Below, one piece after another: positions 10,940-21,480 of a stretch of 64,000 bases of DNA; the stretch's first letter is position 1; each line of letters opens with the position of its first letter. This stretch comes from Sabellastarte sp. h YS-2021 (taxonomy: Eukaryota; Annelida; Polychaeta; Sabellida; Sabellidae). The notes below the pieces were generated by a model. The model was not told the DNA's origin and did no database searches. It was given only the letters and a program-made list of their open reading frames with translations. The stretch spans positions 558,001 to 622,000 of the forward strand of contig OZ024928.1 of NCBI GenBank assembly GCA_964017235.1, written 5' to 3'. The translations under genes were made by a program, and so were the position numbers.

Positions 10940-11520
10940 ATGTTGAAAGTGCTGCTGTGAATGTAGTAAATGCTGCTGCTGTGGAAGTCATTGTGGTACG
11001 TGTGTAAATGTCTGTTGCATCTGCTGCTGTGGGGCCTGCATCTGGGTGTGAGACAGAGGATACTGGTGTGAGGTCGAGGTCTGGCTGTACGTGGCAGTCT
11101 GGGCCATACTCATGCCGATTGCATGTCGGTACATTTGCTGCTGCTTGTCCCTATGTGTAAGTCTCATACTAAGTTGAATGTCTCTTGTTGAAACACGTCG
11201 TACGAGTCGCTTGTTAGTTGTACCACCTCCACCTTTAGAAAGTCACAGAAGCCCAGTCTTGGGTTATCAGACTTGTCATCACTCAGCTTTTTAACCACGA
11301 TGCCTTTTAACTCTGTTATCACCCTCTGAGATTCTGCAAGAGCTGATTGGAGGTTGGATTCTGCTAAGCTTGAGGTTAAACACTGACACCATACGATCTA
11401 GGAGTAAGGGCAATTTGTGTATCCAGGTTGGACAGGTCTGCTGGGTCATCAGTGGATTCTAGGCGAGAAGTATCCTGGAACGGTTCCATGTGCAGAGTCT
11501 CCTGTCTGGATGCTGAGCCT
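10940..11520 (-). pseudogene. Harbinger accessory (Myb-like) protein, C-terminal remnant
   Basis: The minus strand reads ESNLQSALAESQRVITEL, KKLSDDKSDNPRLGFCDFLK, VEVVQLTN and STRDIQLSMRLTHRDKQQQ, followed by a Gln/His-rich tail down to about 10940. This is the C-terminal part of the second protein of PIF/Harbinger transposons, which helps nuclear import and DNA binding of the transposase. It faces the transposase in the usual convergent layout. The DNA-binding N-terminus is missing, and stops interrupt it. Confidence 0.65.
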
Positions 11521-11984
11521 GCTATTGCAGTAACCCAAGTTACTCACCATGTTGTAGCTCTGAAAAAAGTAGCTGAATAACATATTTTAACAAAATGCTC
11601 TAAATGCAACACTTTTCAAGTTATAAGTGATTTAGTGATTTATTTCATGAATTTTAATGCATTAAAAATTATCAAAAAAATTTATTAAAAAAAAAATAAG
11701 ACAGATCCAGGTCTCACACAAGAGAATCTACCTCTGGCCTGGTACATATATGCAAGATATGAGAGAAATCCCTGCAATAGTCACTGAGAAAATTGTGATA
11801 AAATGTTGAAATTTTCACACTTTTGGTGGGGGTACCTCTCTTATAATGTCTAGCAAACAGACGAACGGACAGATTTGCATGCCTTGAACAAATTTTCATC
11901 CTCGATAGATAAGGTATCTTTTAAAAAAGACAGCATGTCTCTAGGCCTTGTAGTTTTGAAGGAGAAGTTGTTCACGCGGACACC
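11521..11984. other. AT-rich sequence with tandem-family fragment
   Basis: From 11565, GTAGCTGAATAACATATTTTAAC and ACACTTTTCAAGTTATAA match single units of the tandem family at 57950-59130. This fragment also sits next to a Harbinger remnant at 41870-42130, which hints that it may be transposon end sequence. No gene is seen. Confidence 0.5.
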
Positions 11985-12689
11985 CACGCCGCAGAGTGAC
12001 GACATAAAAACTAAAACAAGACAATTCAACAGTAAGATGACAGCATTAATCAGTAAACTAAAAAATATGAAGCTGTAAAATTTATTAATTGGAGAATAGC
12101 TGTCAATGGAAATAGCACAACTATGTATATGTAATAATCAGTTGCAGCAATCCATGTATCCTTGTCATAAGAGAAAGATGTCTCACATATGGCAGGTGAA
12201 CACACTTTGGCAGAGAAAAAAGGCCACACTATGATGCTCACCTATACCCCACTAACCAATGTCCCTACCAAGTGTCAACCTTCTACACCTTATGGAATCC
12301 AAGAAATGGCCCAGACAAGATTTTATAGGTCACGCTCACTACGGCAAGGTCAAAGGTCAAATCAAGGTCACACCATGACGAGGCACACCTACACCTCATA
12401 ACCAATGTCCCTACCAAGTGTCAACTTCCTACACCTTACCGTTTCCGAGATATTGCCCGGACAAGATTTTATAGGTCAAGGTCACTATGGCAAGGTTAAA
12501 GGTCAAATCAAGGTCAGACCATGACAATGCACACCTACACCTCCTAACCAATGTCCCTCTCAAGTATCAACCTCCTACACCTCTACGGTTTCTGAGATAC
12601 AGCCCGGACAAACTTCTTCCCCCAACCTGCCGACCCTCCCATCCAGACACCATGGGTGAAAAAGAATACCCCGACAGCCCGTAAGGACT
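11985..12689. repeat. AGGTCA-rich dispersed repeat, copy 2
   Basis: Same order as copy 1 without the head: the AT-rich middle (AGCTGTCAATGGAAATAGCAC near 12100, GCAGGTGAACACACTTTGGC near 12190), then three tandem units. It ends CACCATGGGTGAAAAAGAAT with the terminal hairpin CCCCGACAGCCCG...GGACTGTG. It includes a perfect AGGTCA-A-AGGTCA at 12347-12359. Confidence 0.8.
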
Positions 12690-13095
12690 GTGAGCTCAAA
12701 ATAGCATCAGAAATGTCCATACCCCACAGTGTGGGGTAATAGTTTCCAACACCATGAGATACAGAAGTAGTGAAACAGTACAAAGATCTGGATACTATGC
12801 AACAACTATGCAAGGTCAAATCAAGATCACGAAATGATATTGCAAATGTACACCCTAACCTGAAATCTGTACCAAGTATAAACTTACACCTAACAGTTTC
12901 CAACATATAGCCCAGACAAAAATTTTAAAGGTCAAGGGCACCAATGCAAGATCAAGGTTAAACTACGCTAACACAATGAACACCTACACGTTAAACCCTA
13001 CCTCAAGGTTTCTGAGATATTGCCTGGACAAGATGTGCTCACCACACACCCAGATGCCATGGGTGAAACCAAGACCTGCACAGCATTTAATGGCT
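12690..13095. repeat. AGGTCA-rich dispersed repeat, copy 3
   Basis: The head AAAATAGCATCAGAAATGTCC starts directly after the tail of copy 2, so the two copies are head-to-tail. Two shortened units follow, and it ends ATGCCATGGGTGAAACCA near 13065. The remaining sequence to 13360 is plain intron. Confidence 0.75.
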
Positions 13096-13360
13096 GTGGT
13101 GGTGTGGAAAAACAACTTCTTGGCAAACAGTAATGTTTTACTGACAAAATCTATGTGTGACATTGTTGCAAAAACTGCAACTAAAGGCTAACTTCTGTTG
13201 TATACTCATCTCCTCCCGCTCCTGTATGTAACAGGTCATTGAGAAGTTACACTGCATTAGACTGAGGACCATTAATATATAAGTATAGTTCATTCACTAG
13301 ATCCTAACACAAAGGATCCGAGATATTTTGGAACAATATTGAAACCTAATTTTCACTTAC

Positions 13361-13475
13361 CACGCCTTTAAACAAAGGCTCAGATATGTCCAGGTTGGCT
13401 CGCCAAGCAAAGAATGACACATACGAGGTCAGCATCAGAATGAACACAAACAAACTGCCTTCTCCATAGGATTGC
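13361..13475 (-). CDS. TMEM260: TMEM260-like gene, exon e (115 bp)
   Basis: The acceptor is TTTACACAG|GCAATCC and the donor is GGCGTG|GTAAGTG. It enters in phase 2, leaves in phase 0, and reads QSYGEGSLFVFILMLTS, then YVSFFAWRANLDISEPLFKGV. The FFAWRANLDIS-PLF block is nearly the vertebrate TMEM260 sequence. In that family it follows a membrane helix of the GT-C fold. TMEM260 is an ER O-mannosyltransferase acting on IPT domains of plexins and the MET/RON receptors. The first bases of this exon and its acceptor are copied at least three times upstream (13476-13700). Confidence 0.93.
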
Positions 13476-13700
13476 CTGTGTAAACAAAGTACACAGAATC
13501 AGATTAAACACAAACTGCCGTCTCCATTGGATTGTCTGTGTAAACACATTACATAACAGAGCATTAAACACACACTGCCTTCTCCACAGCTTTCTCCACA
13601 GGATTGTCTGTAAACACAGTACATAACACAGCATAAAACACAGACTGTCTTCTCCATAGGATTGTCTGTGTAAACACAGTACATAACACAAATTGCAAGA
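13476..13700. repeat. Tandem copies of exon e acceptor region
   Basis: Units of about 65-80 bp each contain, on the minus strand, an acceptor-like TGTTTACACAG followed by an imperfect copy of the first roughly 30 bases of exon e (ACAATCCAATGGAGACGGC and variants). Copies start near 13530, 13600 and 13660. Confidence 0.85.
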
Positions 13701-14870
13701 TAAGCTTTTGTAGTGATGAACATATCCTGCAAATGTGAGAACTTTGCCTAAAATACCTTTTGATCTTGAGTGGGTAACGGGAAATTCTCTACACACTGCT
13801 TCATGTCCAACAAAGAAACACCTGTGGTGGCCATCTTGTCTTTTAAAATGAAGCCAAAAATATTCTCAGGCAGATTTTGTGATGATGAACATATCCTGCA
13901 AATTCGAGATCTCTACCTATAAAACCTTTTGCTCTAGAGGGGTAACTAAACTCCTTGCTGAAAGACGAAAAATGCCCATGGTGGCCATCTTATTTTTCAA
14001 AATTAGGCCAAAAATATTCCCAGTCAAGATTTTGTAATGATGAATATATCCTCCAATTTGAGAACTCTACCTATAATACGCCACAGGCATTCATTGGATT
14101 TTTTTTGTAGCACCCACTTTATGTGATTCACAATTATTATAAACTATTTTTTCATTTTTTTTTTTTTTTGGTCAATTTGAAAAAGTTCTCTGGGTAGATT
14201 GGTCATGGGCCTCACATACAGGATAAATGCCTACTTAAAGCCCTGGTTTTTGGCACCTAAAAAAAGAATATATTATTCCCAGATGAGATTTCAGCTGTAT
14301 CAGTCGCATAGTATAACAGTTATAAGGCTTAAAACTCGTGAAAAGTCAATAAATCGGGTTTCTATGGGCATTTTATCAACCTTAGGGTGACCTTAAAATT
14401 AAAGTTACAGACTTAAAATTTTTCAGAGACAAAGATTACATGTAGAAGTTATATCTACTACAGTTAGAGACTTGTCTGATTTACCATTTCCAGGTTACAG
14501 GACCAAATATATGGAAAATGTTGAAAAAGGGTCACTCGAGTGGGTGTTTAGGGCCCTCATACACAGGCTTAATGTCTATTTAAAGCCTTGATTTTTCTCA
14601 CATGTAAACATAGTGTTGTTGGGTTAGAGTTTGGGGTTAACCATTTACAGTAAACAAAAAACTCAAATTTCTAGTCTTAAGTTGGCCAAAACTTCTTTAT
14701 TGTTGGGAGTCTAAGGTCGAGTTAAAATAGGGTTCATCTTGTGACCCCAATACATATGTGTGTCAAGTGTGAATGAAATCTGTGAAAGTGTTTTTGAGTT
14801 ATCGTGCACACAATTCAAAACGTACGGCGGCAGCAGCGCAACAGACGTGGAACTAATATTTCCCTGACTT
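13701..14870. other. Intron with decayed roughly 150-bp repeats
   Basis: Three loose copies of a unit containing GATGAACATATCCTGCAAAT, GAGAACTCTACCTATAA and GGTGGCCATCTT lie at about 13700-14090. The remainder is AT-rich with no gene. Confidence 0.55.
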
Positions 14871-14879
14871 TTGTCTTGG

Positions 14880-15095
14880 GATTTAATTAGCTACCTGACC
14901 TGAATGCTATCACTTTAAAGTATGAATTAGATAACTGACCTGATTGTTGCCATTTTACATTATAAACTAAACAACTGACCTGATAGTTATCACTTCAAAT
15001 TATGAACTAGACAACTGACCTGATGATTATCACTTTACAGTATGAATTAGATACCTGACTTGTTATCATTTTACATTAAGAACTAGACCACTGAC
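14880..15095. repeat. Tandem copies of exon d donor region
   Basis: Four units of about 50-60 bp each carry CTGACCTGAT (once CTGACTTG). On the minus strand this is ATCAG|GTCAG, identical to the exon d donor. They lie immediately downstream of the genuine donor at 15095. Confidence 0.85.
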
Positions 15096-15182
15096 CTGAT
15101 GGTAACAGATGTGACACACCCAATCACACCAAAAACAATCGTCAACAAACCCAGGTTGGAGTAGCAGTGTTCAAAGTACGCT
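15096..15182 (-). CDS. TMEM260: TMEM260-like gene, exon d (87 bp)
   Basis: The acceptor is TTGCATTTCAG and the donor is ACCATCAG|GTCAGT. It enters and leaves in phase 2 and encodes AYFEHCYSNLGLLTIVFGVI, then GCVTSVTI: a short polar start and one strongly hydrophobic transmembrane segment. It joins exon c as GIT-AYFEH and exon e as TIR-QSYGE without losing frame. It sits where vertebrate TMEM260 has its least conserved middle helix, so identity comes from order and frame. Confidence 0.8.
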
Positions 15183-15436
15183 CTGAAATGCAAGGTGTAT
15201 CTAACTTTAATCCACAGTTTTCAGTTAAATTTGTTCAACTTTTTGAGTACAATTACATTAAATTTTATACATAAAATAAATCTTGATGTATAATAACTAC
15301 AGGTGATATACAGTCTAAAGACAGAAACAATAAATGCTACAATTAGTGCAAAACAATATTACACAGGATTCATTTCACTTCATGGCATGAACACTTTTGA
15401 TGGCTTTAATACAGTTACAAAGGGTTGATAACTTAC
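15183..15436. other. Short TMEM260 intron
   Basis: AT-rich 254-bp intron between exons c and d. No repeat was seen. Confidence 0.7.
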
Positions 15437-15477
15437 GTGATTCCAGCCACAAAACCCTGGCCTGCCGAGTCCTTACC
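15437..15477 (-). CDS. TMEM260: TMEM260-like gene, exon c (41 bp)
   Basis: A micro-exon with acceptor GTGTTTCAG|GG and donor ATCAC|GTAAGT. It enters in phase 0, leaves in phase 2, and reads GKDSAGQGFVAGI(T). It bridges EYGTFQL at the end of exon b and AYFEH in exon d. The Gly/Ser-rich composition suits the lumenal loop that follows the EYGTF motif. Confidence 0.78.
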
Positions 15478-15693
15478 CTGAAACACACAATCATACAGAA
15501 GTGTCACCTCAACACTTGTAATCTGGTCAGGTTTGGTGTATGAGCATTCATGTCAATGTTAACAGAGTAAAGCATTCTCAGAGATCTATATCAACCCAGC
15601 CCAGTGAAAGAAAAACTTAGCAAGAGTTCAGACAAAAATGTAAGGTACTTTGTATTTGTATTTATACTCAATATATCAATATACTCATATACA

Positions 15694-15910
15694 TAGTGGC
15701 TCGGATGACCACTTAAAATGGCAGTCCTCTGCCATTGGGTGCTATCCCCACTGGCAGGCTAAAGAACCTCAAGGATGTTGATAAATGGTCATCCTTGAGT
15801 CTCTGTCTTCAGTTACGGGAATGTGAGTTACTTGTGAGTTGGGGCTGTACCTGTACAGTCGGATGGGTTTAATAGTGCTTTGAGTCCTGTAGTATATGGA
15901 GATATATACT
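15694..15910 (+). mobile_element. SINE copy (tRNA head missing)
   Basis: The same sequence occurs in inverse orientation at 58640-58870. Shared blocks are CATAGTGGCT-GGATGACCAC, TGGCAGGCTAAAGAACCTCA, TTGATAAATGGTCATCCTTG and AGTCCTGTAGTATATGGAGA. The copy here begins inside the body. The other copy carries the tRNA-like head. Confidence 0.75.
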
Positions 15911-16139
15911 CCTGCACTCACACACAAATGCACTAGATTAGTTTTTTAATCTACCAGACTACCGTCTCGTGGGGAATCATAGAATTTTCTTGATCTATCA
16001 ACAACATTCACATTCTGATGCCACATTTACCACAACTGTAATATTAAATATCAAAACATTGTTAACAGTGTCAGATATAGGATAGTCCAGCCATAACACA
16101 TCACTCATCGGAGAACCGATGCAAATTTGTATCCACCAG

Positions 16140-16610
16140 AAAGAAAACTCACCAAAGCCAGTGAACCATCGTTTGACCTTGAAGGAGGGGCCAAAGGTCA
16201 AATCTAACAACATCATCACATTTTCACATTGCAAACCTCTAGGATCAATAATAAGAGAGTTATAAGCACTTTTAACTTTGGCTATCCTTGTTCGACATTG
16301 AAGGACAGGCCCAAAGTCAAATCCGACCACACCAGAAAATTCCCAGCCCATGATTTCCTATAGGTCGGTTTACCATTCCAAACCTCTAGGACCAATAATA
16401 AGTGAGTTATAAGCACTTTTAAGTTTGGCTATCCTCATTTGCCCTTGAAGGAGGGGCCCAAGGCCAAATCCGCCCACATCACAAGATTCCCAGCCCATGA
16501 TTTTCTATAGGTTGGTTTACCATACCAAACCTCTAGGACCAATAATAAGTGAGTTATAAGCACTTTTAAGTTTCGCTATCCTCCTTTGACCTTAAAGGAG
16601 GGGGGGGGGG
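16140..16610. repeat. About 160-bp tandem repeat, 3 copies, then G run
   Basis: Units contain AAACCTCTAGGACCAATAAT, AGTTATAAGCACTTTTAA and TTGAAGGAGGGGCCCAAGG. They share the flavour of the AGGTCA-rich family (CCAAAGGTCAAATC) but not its head. The array ends in a run of 16 or so G at about 16598. Confidence 0.8.
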
Positions 16611-17344
16611 GGGGGTAAAATGTGTTATACATATCACCTATGAAGAGATTCAACCTTCTACCTATGAGAAACAGTGATTAGAAAAATGTAGATAATTTTC
16701 AAAGAAATGCCCACAGCAGCCGTTTGTTTTTCAGAATGAGGCTTACCCCCCAATGAAGATATCCTGCAAATTTGGTGAACCTAGCTGGTGTAGTTTTACA
16801 CTTAGAGTGTTATCGCCGAAAATCTCTCTACGCGCGGCGGCGGCAGCTTAGCGAATGCTAAACCAAGGTGTCCACCGGATGCCTCTGTAAATTATGCATT
16901 CATCATTACCAAACAGGACGAGAAGTGATACTAAGATTTCACTTGCCCTGACCTAAAATCTACTTGACCGTACTTTGTTGTTCCATAGGTTAAGCATGTC
17001 TTTAGATTAATAATTACAATAATTGTGATATCACGAAGGACATTAAAATTATTTTCTATTATATGAATGTCATAATTATAAGTTTAATGATATGCCAGTG
17101 ACCAAATCAAATCAGTTATCGCACTTAAAGTCAAAGCTGGTGTATTACAACCTAAGGAGGTGAGTATAAATACTCCTCATAATGATTGCTCATCAAACTA
17201 TTCATCACAATTAATACTAAAATTAAAAAACTTGTACTGACTTAACCAGGGCACATCAATTTAATGTACCACTCACAATTTGAAGGTCTATAAATGGTCT
17301 ATAATTGTTTATCAGTCGGAGGTGTTTAAGCAAGTATTAGTTAG
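16611..17344. other. Intron, nothing recognised
   Basis: Mixed AT-rich sequence with a short CpG-bearing segment around 16830 (CGCGCGGCGGCGGCAGC). No coding signal and no repeat that I can delimit. Confidence 0.5.
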
Positions 17345-17501
17345 TGTTTTAGCACTCATCATTCAGTGTTTGAACACTTACAGTATGACAGTGTTACAAC
17401 AGTCACCAAGGTAAAAGTGTTTTAGCACTCACCAGGAGTAAACCAAGCACTCAGAAGTTAGGATTTAGCACTCACCAGTTGAAAGATATCTTAGCACCTA
17501 C
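17345..17501. repeat. Repeated copies of exon b donor
   Basis: The segment TTAGCACTCACCAG recurs near 17425 and 17465, with a weaker form at 17348. On the minus strand it reads CTGGTGAGTGCTAA, a good donor. The genuine donor of exon b (CAACTG|GTAGGTGCTAA) is the last member. The copy at 17465 even keeps the exon-side bases CAACTG. Confidence 0.75.
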
Positions 17502-17681
17502 CAGTTGGAAGGTCCCATACTCCTGTCTCAGTAAATGCCTGAAGAAGCCCTCTATGGTCCTCTGGTCTCCCCATGTCCAGCGTGCGGTGTTCAGGTGGGC
17601 AGACAGAGGAATGTAAGCATAAGGCAGCAATCCCAGGAGGAAGAAAAACATCAGCAGTAAGAAACGCCCGAGTGACAGTAG
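17502..17681 (-). CDS. TMEM260: TMEM260-like gene, exon b (180 bp)
   Basis: The acceptor is CTCCTGACAG|CTACTG and the donor is CAACTG|GTAGGTG. It has exactly 60 codons in phase 0. It reads LLSLGRFLLLMFFFLLGLLP, then YAYIPLSAHLNTARWTWGDQ, then EGFFRHLLRQEYGTFQL. The (L)LPYxYLPLSS-ARWTWGDQ block and the LLR-EYGTF block are diagnostic of TMEM260 (GT-C type, DUF2723 family). The exon contains one transmembrane helix and the start of the following lumenal loop. The intron to exon a is 20.5 kb and carries DIRS copy A and the 42-bp array. Confidence 0.95.
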
Positions 17682-18384
17682 CTGTCAGGAGAAAATATAA
17701 TCATTATCAAACAGACACAACAACAACAAAAGTGTGCACTGGCTGCCAGCCAACCATGGAGTGAAATCTTTGGATTAAAGTAGTGTTGTACCCAGAACTC
17801 CAGATGTGAATTTATTGTGTCTATCTTACTTTTACGATTAGTCAACTAGTTCATATAATAAATAGAAAACCATTTGAATTATATGAAAGTGTCAAATCGA
17901 TACTTTACACAAGCAAACTGTTAATATCTTGATAAAATATTCGATGAGTTAAAGTTAAAATAAAAAAATATATTGTTCTCAAGTATGACAAATATATTTG
18001 CAAAAGGCATGATTCTATTATCTATTTGTTTTGCATTTTTCTGAGATATGTTAATTTCTTGTGACCAGCAATGTGATGTCAAAGGTTTGTAAAGATTTGA
18101 AGGAATTCAACAATTTGGGTTTATACCATCTCAAAGCTGTGCACTATCAATATATTCTAGGATCGCAATGACTTGGAGGTCACCAAGTTTTGTAATATTG
18201 CCCATGGCAGACTTTAACACATTTTATTATTAGAAAAAATTAAAGGGTATATCTTTGCATCTTGAAAATATATTTTCAAAATGCTTGCATTAAAGACTGT
18301 CATATTATGGCCAATTAGTGATTTACAGTTAAAAGAAGCAATTCCGTGGGGTTTTCTTACTACAGTATAATACATACAGTACAG
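17682..18384. other. Intron, nothing recognised
   Basis: AT-rich, no coding signal and no clear repeats. Confidence 0.55.
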
Positions 18385-18910
18385 TGTCAAAATGAAAGCT
18401 CACTTCTGATTTGCTGGAAGACATGCTTCAGTAGCAATTTAATCAAATGAACTCACTGCACAGACAGGAAGGAAGCAGACAGCAAGATGACTTTTGAGGT
18501 CAGTCTCTCGTGGGACTGTTTGTGGTTACAAACTAGAAATAGAGCAATGAAAGCTTGCTTCTGATTGGCCAGAAGACATACTCATAAAACAGAGGAACTC
18601 ACTGTGCAGACATGAAGGAAGCAGATGGCAAGATGACTGTTGGTAATATTCTAGAAATGGAGGAATAAAAGCTTACTTCTGATTGGCTAGAAGATGTACG
18701 ATTCAACTAGAGGAACGCACTCCGTAGATGCGAAGGAAACAGACAGCAAGATGACTGTTGAGTTTATATACTAGAAGTGAAGCAATGAAAGCTCACTTCT
18801 GATTGGCTAGAAGATGTTCAATGTAGCCAGAGGAATTCACTGAACAGACACAAAGGAAACACACAGCAAGATTGAGCTTATATCGATGGAGCAGATGTGA
18901 AGGAAACAGT
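18385..18910. repeat. About 125-bp tandem repeat, 4 diverged copies
   Basis: Units share AATGAAAGCTCACTTCTGAT, TGGCTAGAAGA, GGAA-TCACTG-ACAGAC and GGAAACAGACAGCAAGATGA. Confidence 0.8.
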
Positions 18911-19379
18911 ATATGAATGAAGTGGTACTAGACATAATCACATTTGGTCATGTGACAACAGCAGTCAATGAAGACATGCATTTTAATTGGAGACGCACAG
19001 ATGATGAATTTACAATAACACTGATTGTGTGTCCCTAGACATGGATAAACTGGATAAAATAGACTCAACCGAGCATAGGAAAACAATAGCCAAGACAACA
19101 GATTCTAGGACACACAGGCCCTTACACAAAGTCAGTGATAGTTCTAGACTAACTTTTTTAAAGAGCGAGGATTTCTAGAGCTCGTTAGAACTCACACTTC
19201 TACAGATCACTTTTTTTTCTGTCTCCAGACTTTGATGAAATTGACAACACCTGTGGATTCTGAATTTCTCTTTCTTGCTCTCCAGTAGCTAAAAGAACAC
19301 ATGTCCTTTTGGCTTTTTCCCATACATATGTCCTTCCTGCATCGGACTTTCTTGAATTGTGGCACAGAGTGATGAGTAT
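18911..19379. other. Intron, nothing recognised
   Basis: Unique-looking sequence with no gene or repeat that I can support. It ends at the 5S-like segment. Confidence 0.5.
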
Positions 19380-19450
19380 TTGTCTGCTCACTGAAGTTAA
19401 GCAGCAATGGGCTATGTTAGTACTTGGATGGGTGACCGTCTCAGCTCGAC
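19380..19450 (+). repeat. 5S rRNA-derived segment (pseudogene or SINE head)
   Basis: TTGTCTGCTCACTGAAGTTA, then AGCAG, then GTTAGTACTTGGATGGGTGA followed by CCG, match the internal half of animal 5S rRNA including the C-box region of its internal promoter. The 5' third and 3' stem of 5S are absent, so it is not a functional gene. Confidence 0.7.
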
Positions 19451-19864
19451 CATCTGTGGGATGTGTCTAAGTTGGAATTTCTTTGTGTGACGAGACTTTG
19501 AAGTTCGTAAATTCTTGTGCACTACTCGTGTCTCTGATGGCTTTGCCCTCGCGCTAGGGGACAAAAACACCTTTTGGCCTTGTTTATAAAATATTCACCT
19601 GTAAAGTCATGAAACCAAAAACTAAATGGCAGACTGTATACTATACACCTTAATGTACACTTATATTATGTAGCATTTTAATACTGAAAGGCTAAAACGG
19701 GTGATTTAAAATTGCGACTGCTATTCAGTACATAACTCAAAGATTTAACTATAATAAATACAGCAGTAAGAAATCCTGAATTATAGCTGCTCTAACATAA
19801 CATAATGCATTTGATATTGCGCATTTTTTACAATCCTGTTTCAAATGGACATTTACATGGAAGC
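19451..19864. other. Probable LINE 3' untranslated region
   Basis: AT-rich and non-coding, directly downstream of the stop codon of the minus-strand LINE at 19865. No clear tail repeat was delimited. Confidence 0.45.
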
Positions 19865-21124
19865 TTATCTATAATATTTCTTAAAGAGATGGGTCTTGAC
19901 TTCTTTCCTAAACCTTTTCAGATTTGTACATTCCTTGATGTTGTAGGGTAGCTCATTCCACAGTGATGGGCCACTCACACTGAAAGATCTTGATGCAAAT
20001 GTGTGTCGACTTGTTTTTGGTACATGAAGATTGTTTGTGAAAGTAGAGGATCTGAGTCCTTCTCTGAGCACTGGTTTAGGAGTCAGGATTTTTTGCAGAT
20101 ATTCTTGAGCATTTCCGTGTAGGCATTTGTAAACAAGCACAATTATCTTGAACTCAATCCTGGCAGCAATTGGAAGCCAGTGCAGCTGCTTTCTGGATTC
20201 TGCTGAGCTTTCATGTTTTGTTCTGTTGAGGACTAATTTGGTAGCTATATTTTGAACTCGGCAATTTCTTGATTGAATTTTTTGGTAGGCCAAACAGTAC
20301 ACTGTTGCAAAAATCCAGATGTAACCAAACCTAAGAGTATGAGTGGCTTCTGTTGTGAGAGTAGATCTGATATTCCTGATTCTGTGAATATTTAGCATAG
20401 CTACTTTGCACTTGTGGGTAATGTGTTGTTTAAAGCTAAGTTGACTGTTTAAGTAAACTCCCATATATCTTTTATCAACACTTAATCTTACATCGTCACC
20501 ACACACCTTTAAATAGTTTGAAGAACACTTTTTCTATTGCTTTGGATGACCAAAAAGGATAAATTCAGCTTTTGTGCTATTCATTTTAAGTCTGTTGGAA
20601 TCCATCCATTGTTTTATGTCTTCTGCAGTTTTCTAGGGATCTAAGAGCTGTGGCTTTTGCTGAGATGTTGTTCGCAGAGAATGTTAATTTGATTGCATGG
20701 TCACCTGCATATCCGTGCAATGACATATGAGCTGGAACTATATACTTCATGGTACTTGAATAGTTGGAGTAGAGAATTGGACCAGCAGAACTACCCTGTG
20801 GTACTGAGAAATTTAGTGGGGTTTTATTAGAATAACTATCACCTATGTTCACACAGAATGATCTTGGTTGTAGATAGTTATTAAACCATTTCAAAGCATT
20901 TCCTGATATGCCTTATTGTTTCTGCAAAACTTCAAGTAAAATTTCATGATCAACTGTGTCGAATGCTGCTCACAGATCAATTGCCATCATTGCAGTAACT
21001 TCCTGATGTTCCATGGCCACAGAATGTCATTTGTTAATTTCACAAGGGCAGTTTCACAAGAAAACCCCTGCCTGTAAGCAGACTGATAATCAGGAAAAAG
21101 ATTTTGGGATTCCACATGCTCAAT
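19865..21124 (-). pseudogene. CR1/L2-like LINE reverse transcriptase, 3' part
   Basis: Minus-strand reading gives, in order, FIEHVESQNLFPDYQSAYR with GFSCETALVKLTNDI near 21000-21120, AIDL-AAFDTVDHEILLEVLQ near 20950, KWFNNYLQPRSF and NFSVPQGSSAGPILYS (20586-20894), then YAGDH in place of the catalytic YADD(H). The long C-terminal domain follows (19865-20506), ending PSLWNELPYNIKECTNLKRF, then FKKYYR. Stops and frameshifts are present. The 5' continuation lies beyond DIRS copy A at 27477-27700, so A is inserted in this LINE. Confidence 0.85.
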
Positions 21125-21300
21125 AAATTGAAAATTTTAATTACTTAAATGTAGCTTTTATAAGCTACAAGCTTACCATGTGGGACTTATTGCTGTTCTT
21201 GGGTTGCCACACCCGGGGCCAACGTCTTAGAAAAAAAGATCATTCTTGTTAGCCACCGGATATACTGGTAGTTGTCGTCACGTGATAACTTCTGATCAAT
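21125..21300. repeat. Copy A left (3') inverted terminal repeat
   Basis: It is complementary to the right end: GTGGGACTTA-TGCTGTTCT, GGTTGCCACACCCGGGGCC, then GTTAGCCACCGGATATACTG and CGTCACGTGATAACTTCTGA. The outermost 50 bases (TTAATTACTTAAATGTAGC) are not shared with the right end but are complemented in the ICR. Confidence 0.93.
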
Positions 21301-21378
21301 CGCCCTACTTTCTCGTTGAAATTTTTTAAAACCTACCCCTCAGCTGTAAACAGCGGGGAGGCAGGGTGGGACTCTCCT

Positions 21379-21480
21379 AAGTCCCACATGGTAAGCTTGT
21401 AGCTTATAAAAGCTACATTTAAGTAATTAAAATTTTCAATTTTATTACGCTACAATAGTTTACCATGTGGGACTTAATGC
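21379..21480. repeat. Copy A internal complementary region (ICR)
   Basis: It reads as a circle junction: the complement of the left terminus (GTCCCACATGGTAAGCTTGT...TTAAAATTTTCAAT) fused to the complement of the right terminus (ATTTTATTACGCTACAATAG...CATGTGGGAC). In DIRS elements this region is thought to template completion of the ends and circle closure. Confidence 0.92.

Noticed and set aside
19380-19450. Functional 5S rRNA gene
   Set aside because: Only the internal part is recognisable. The terminal stem and 5' third are missing.
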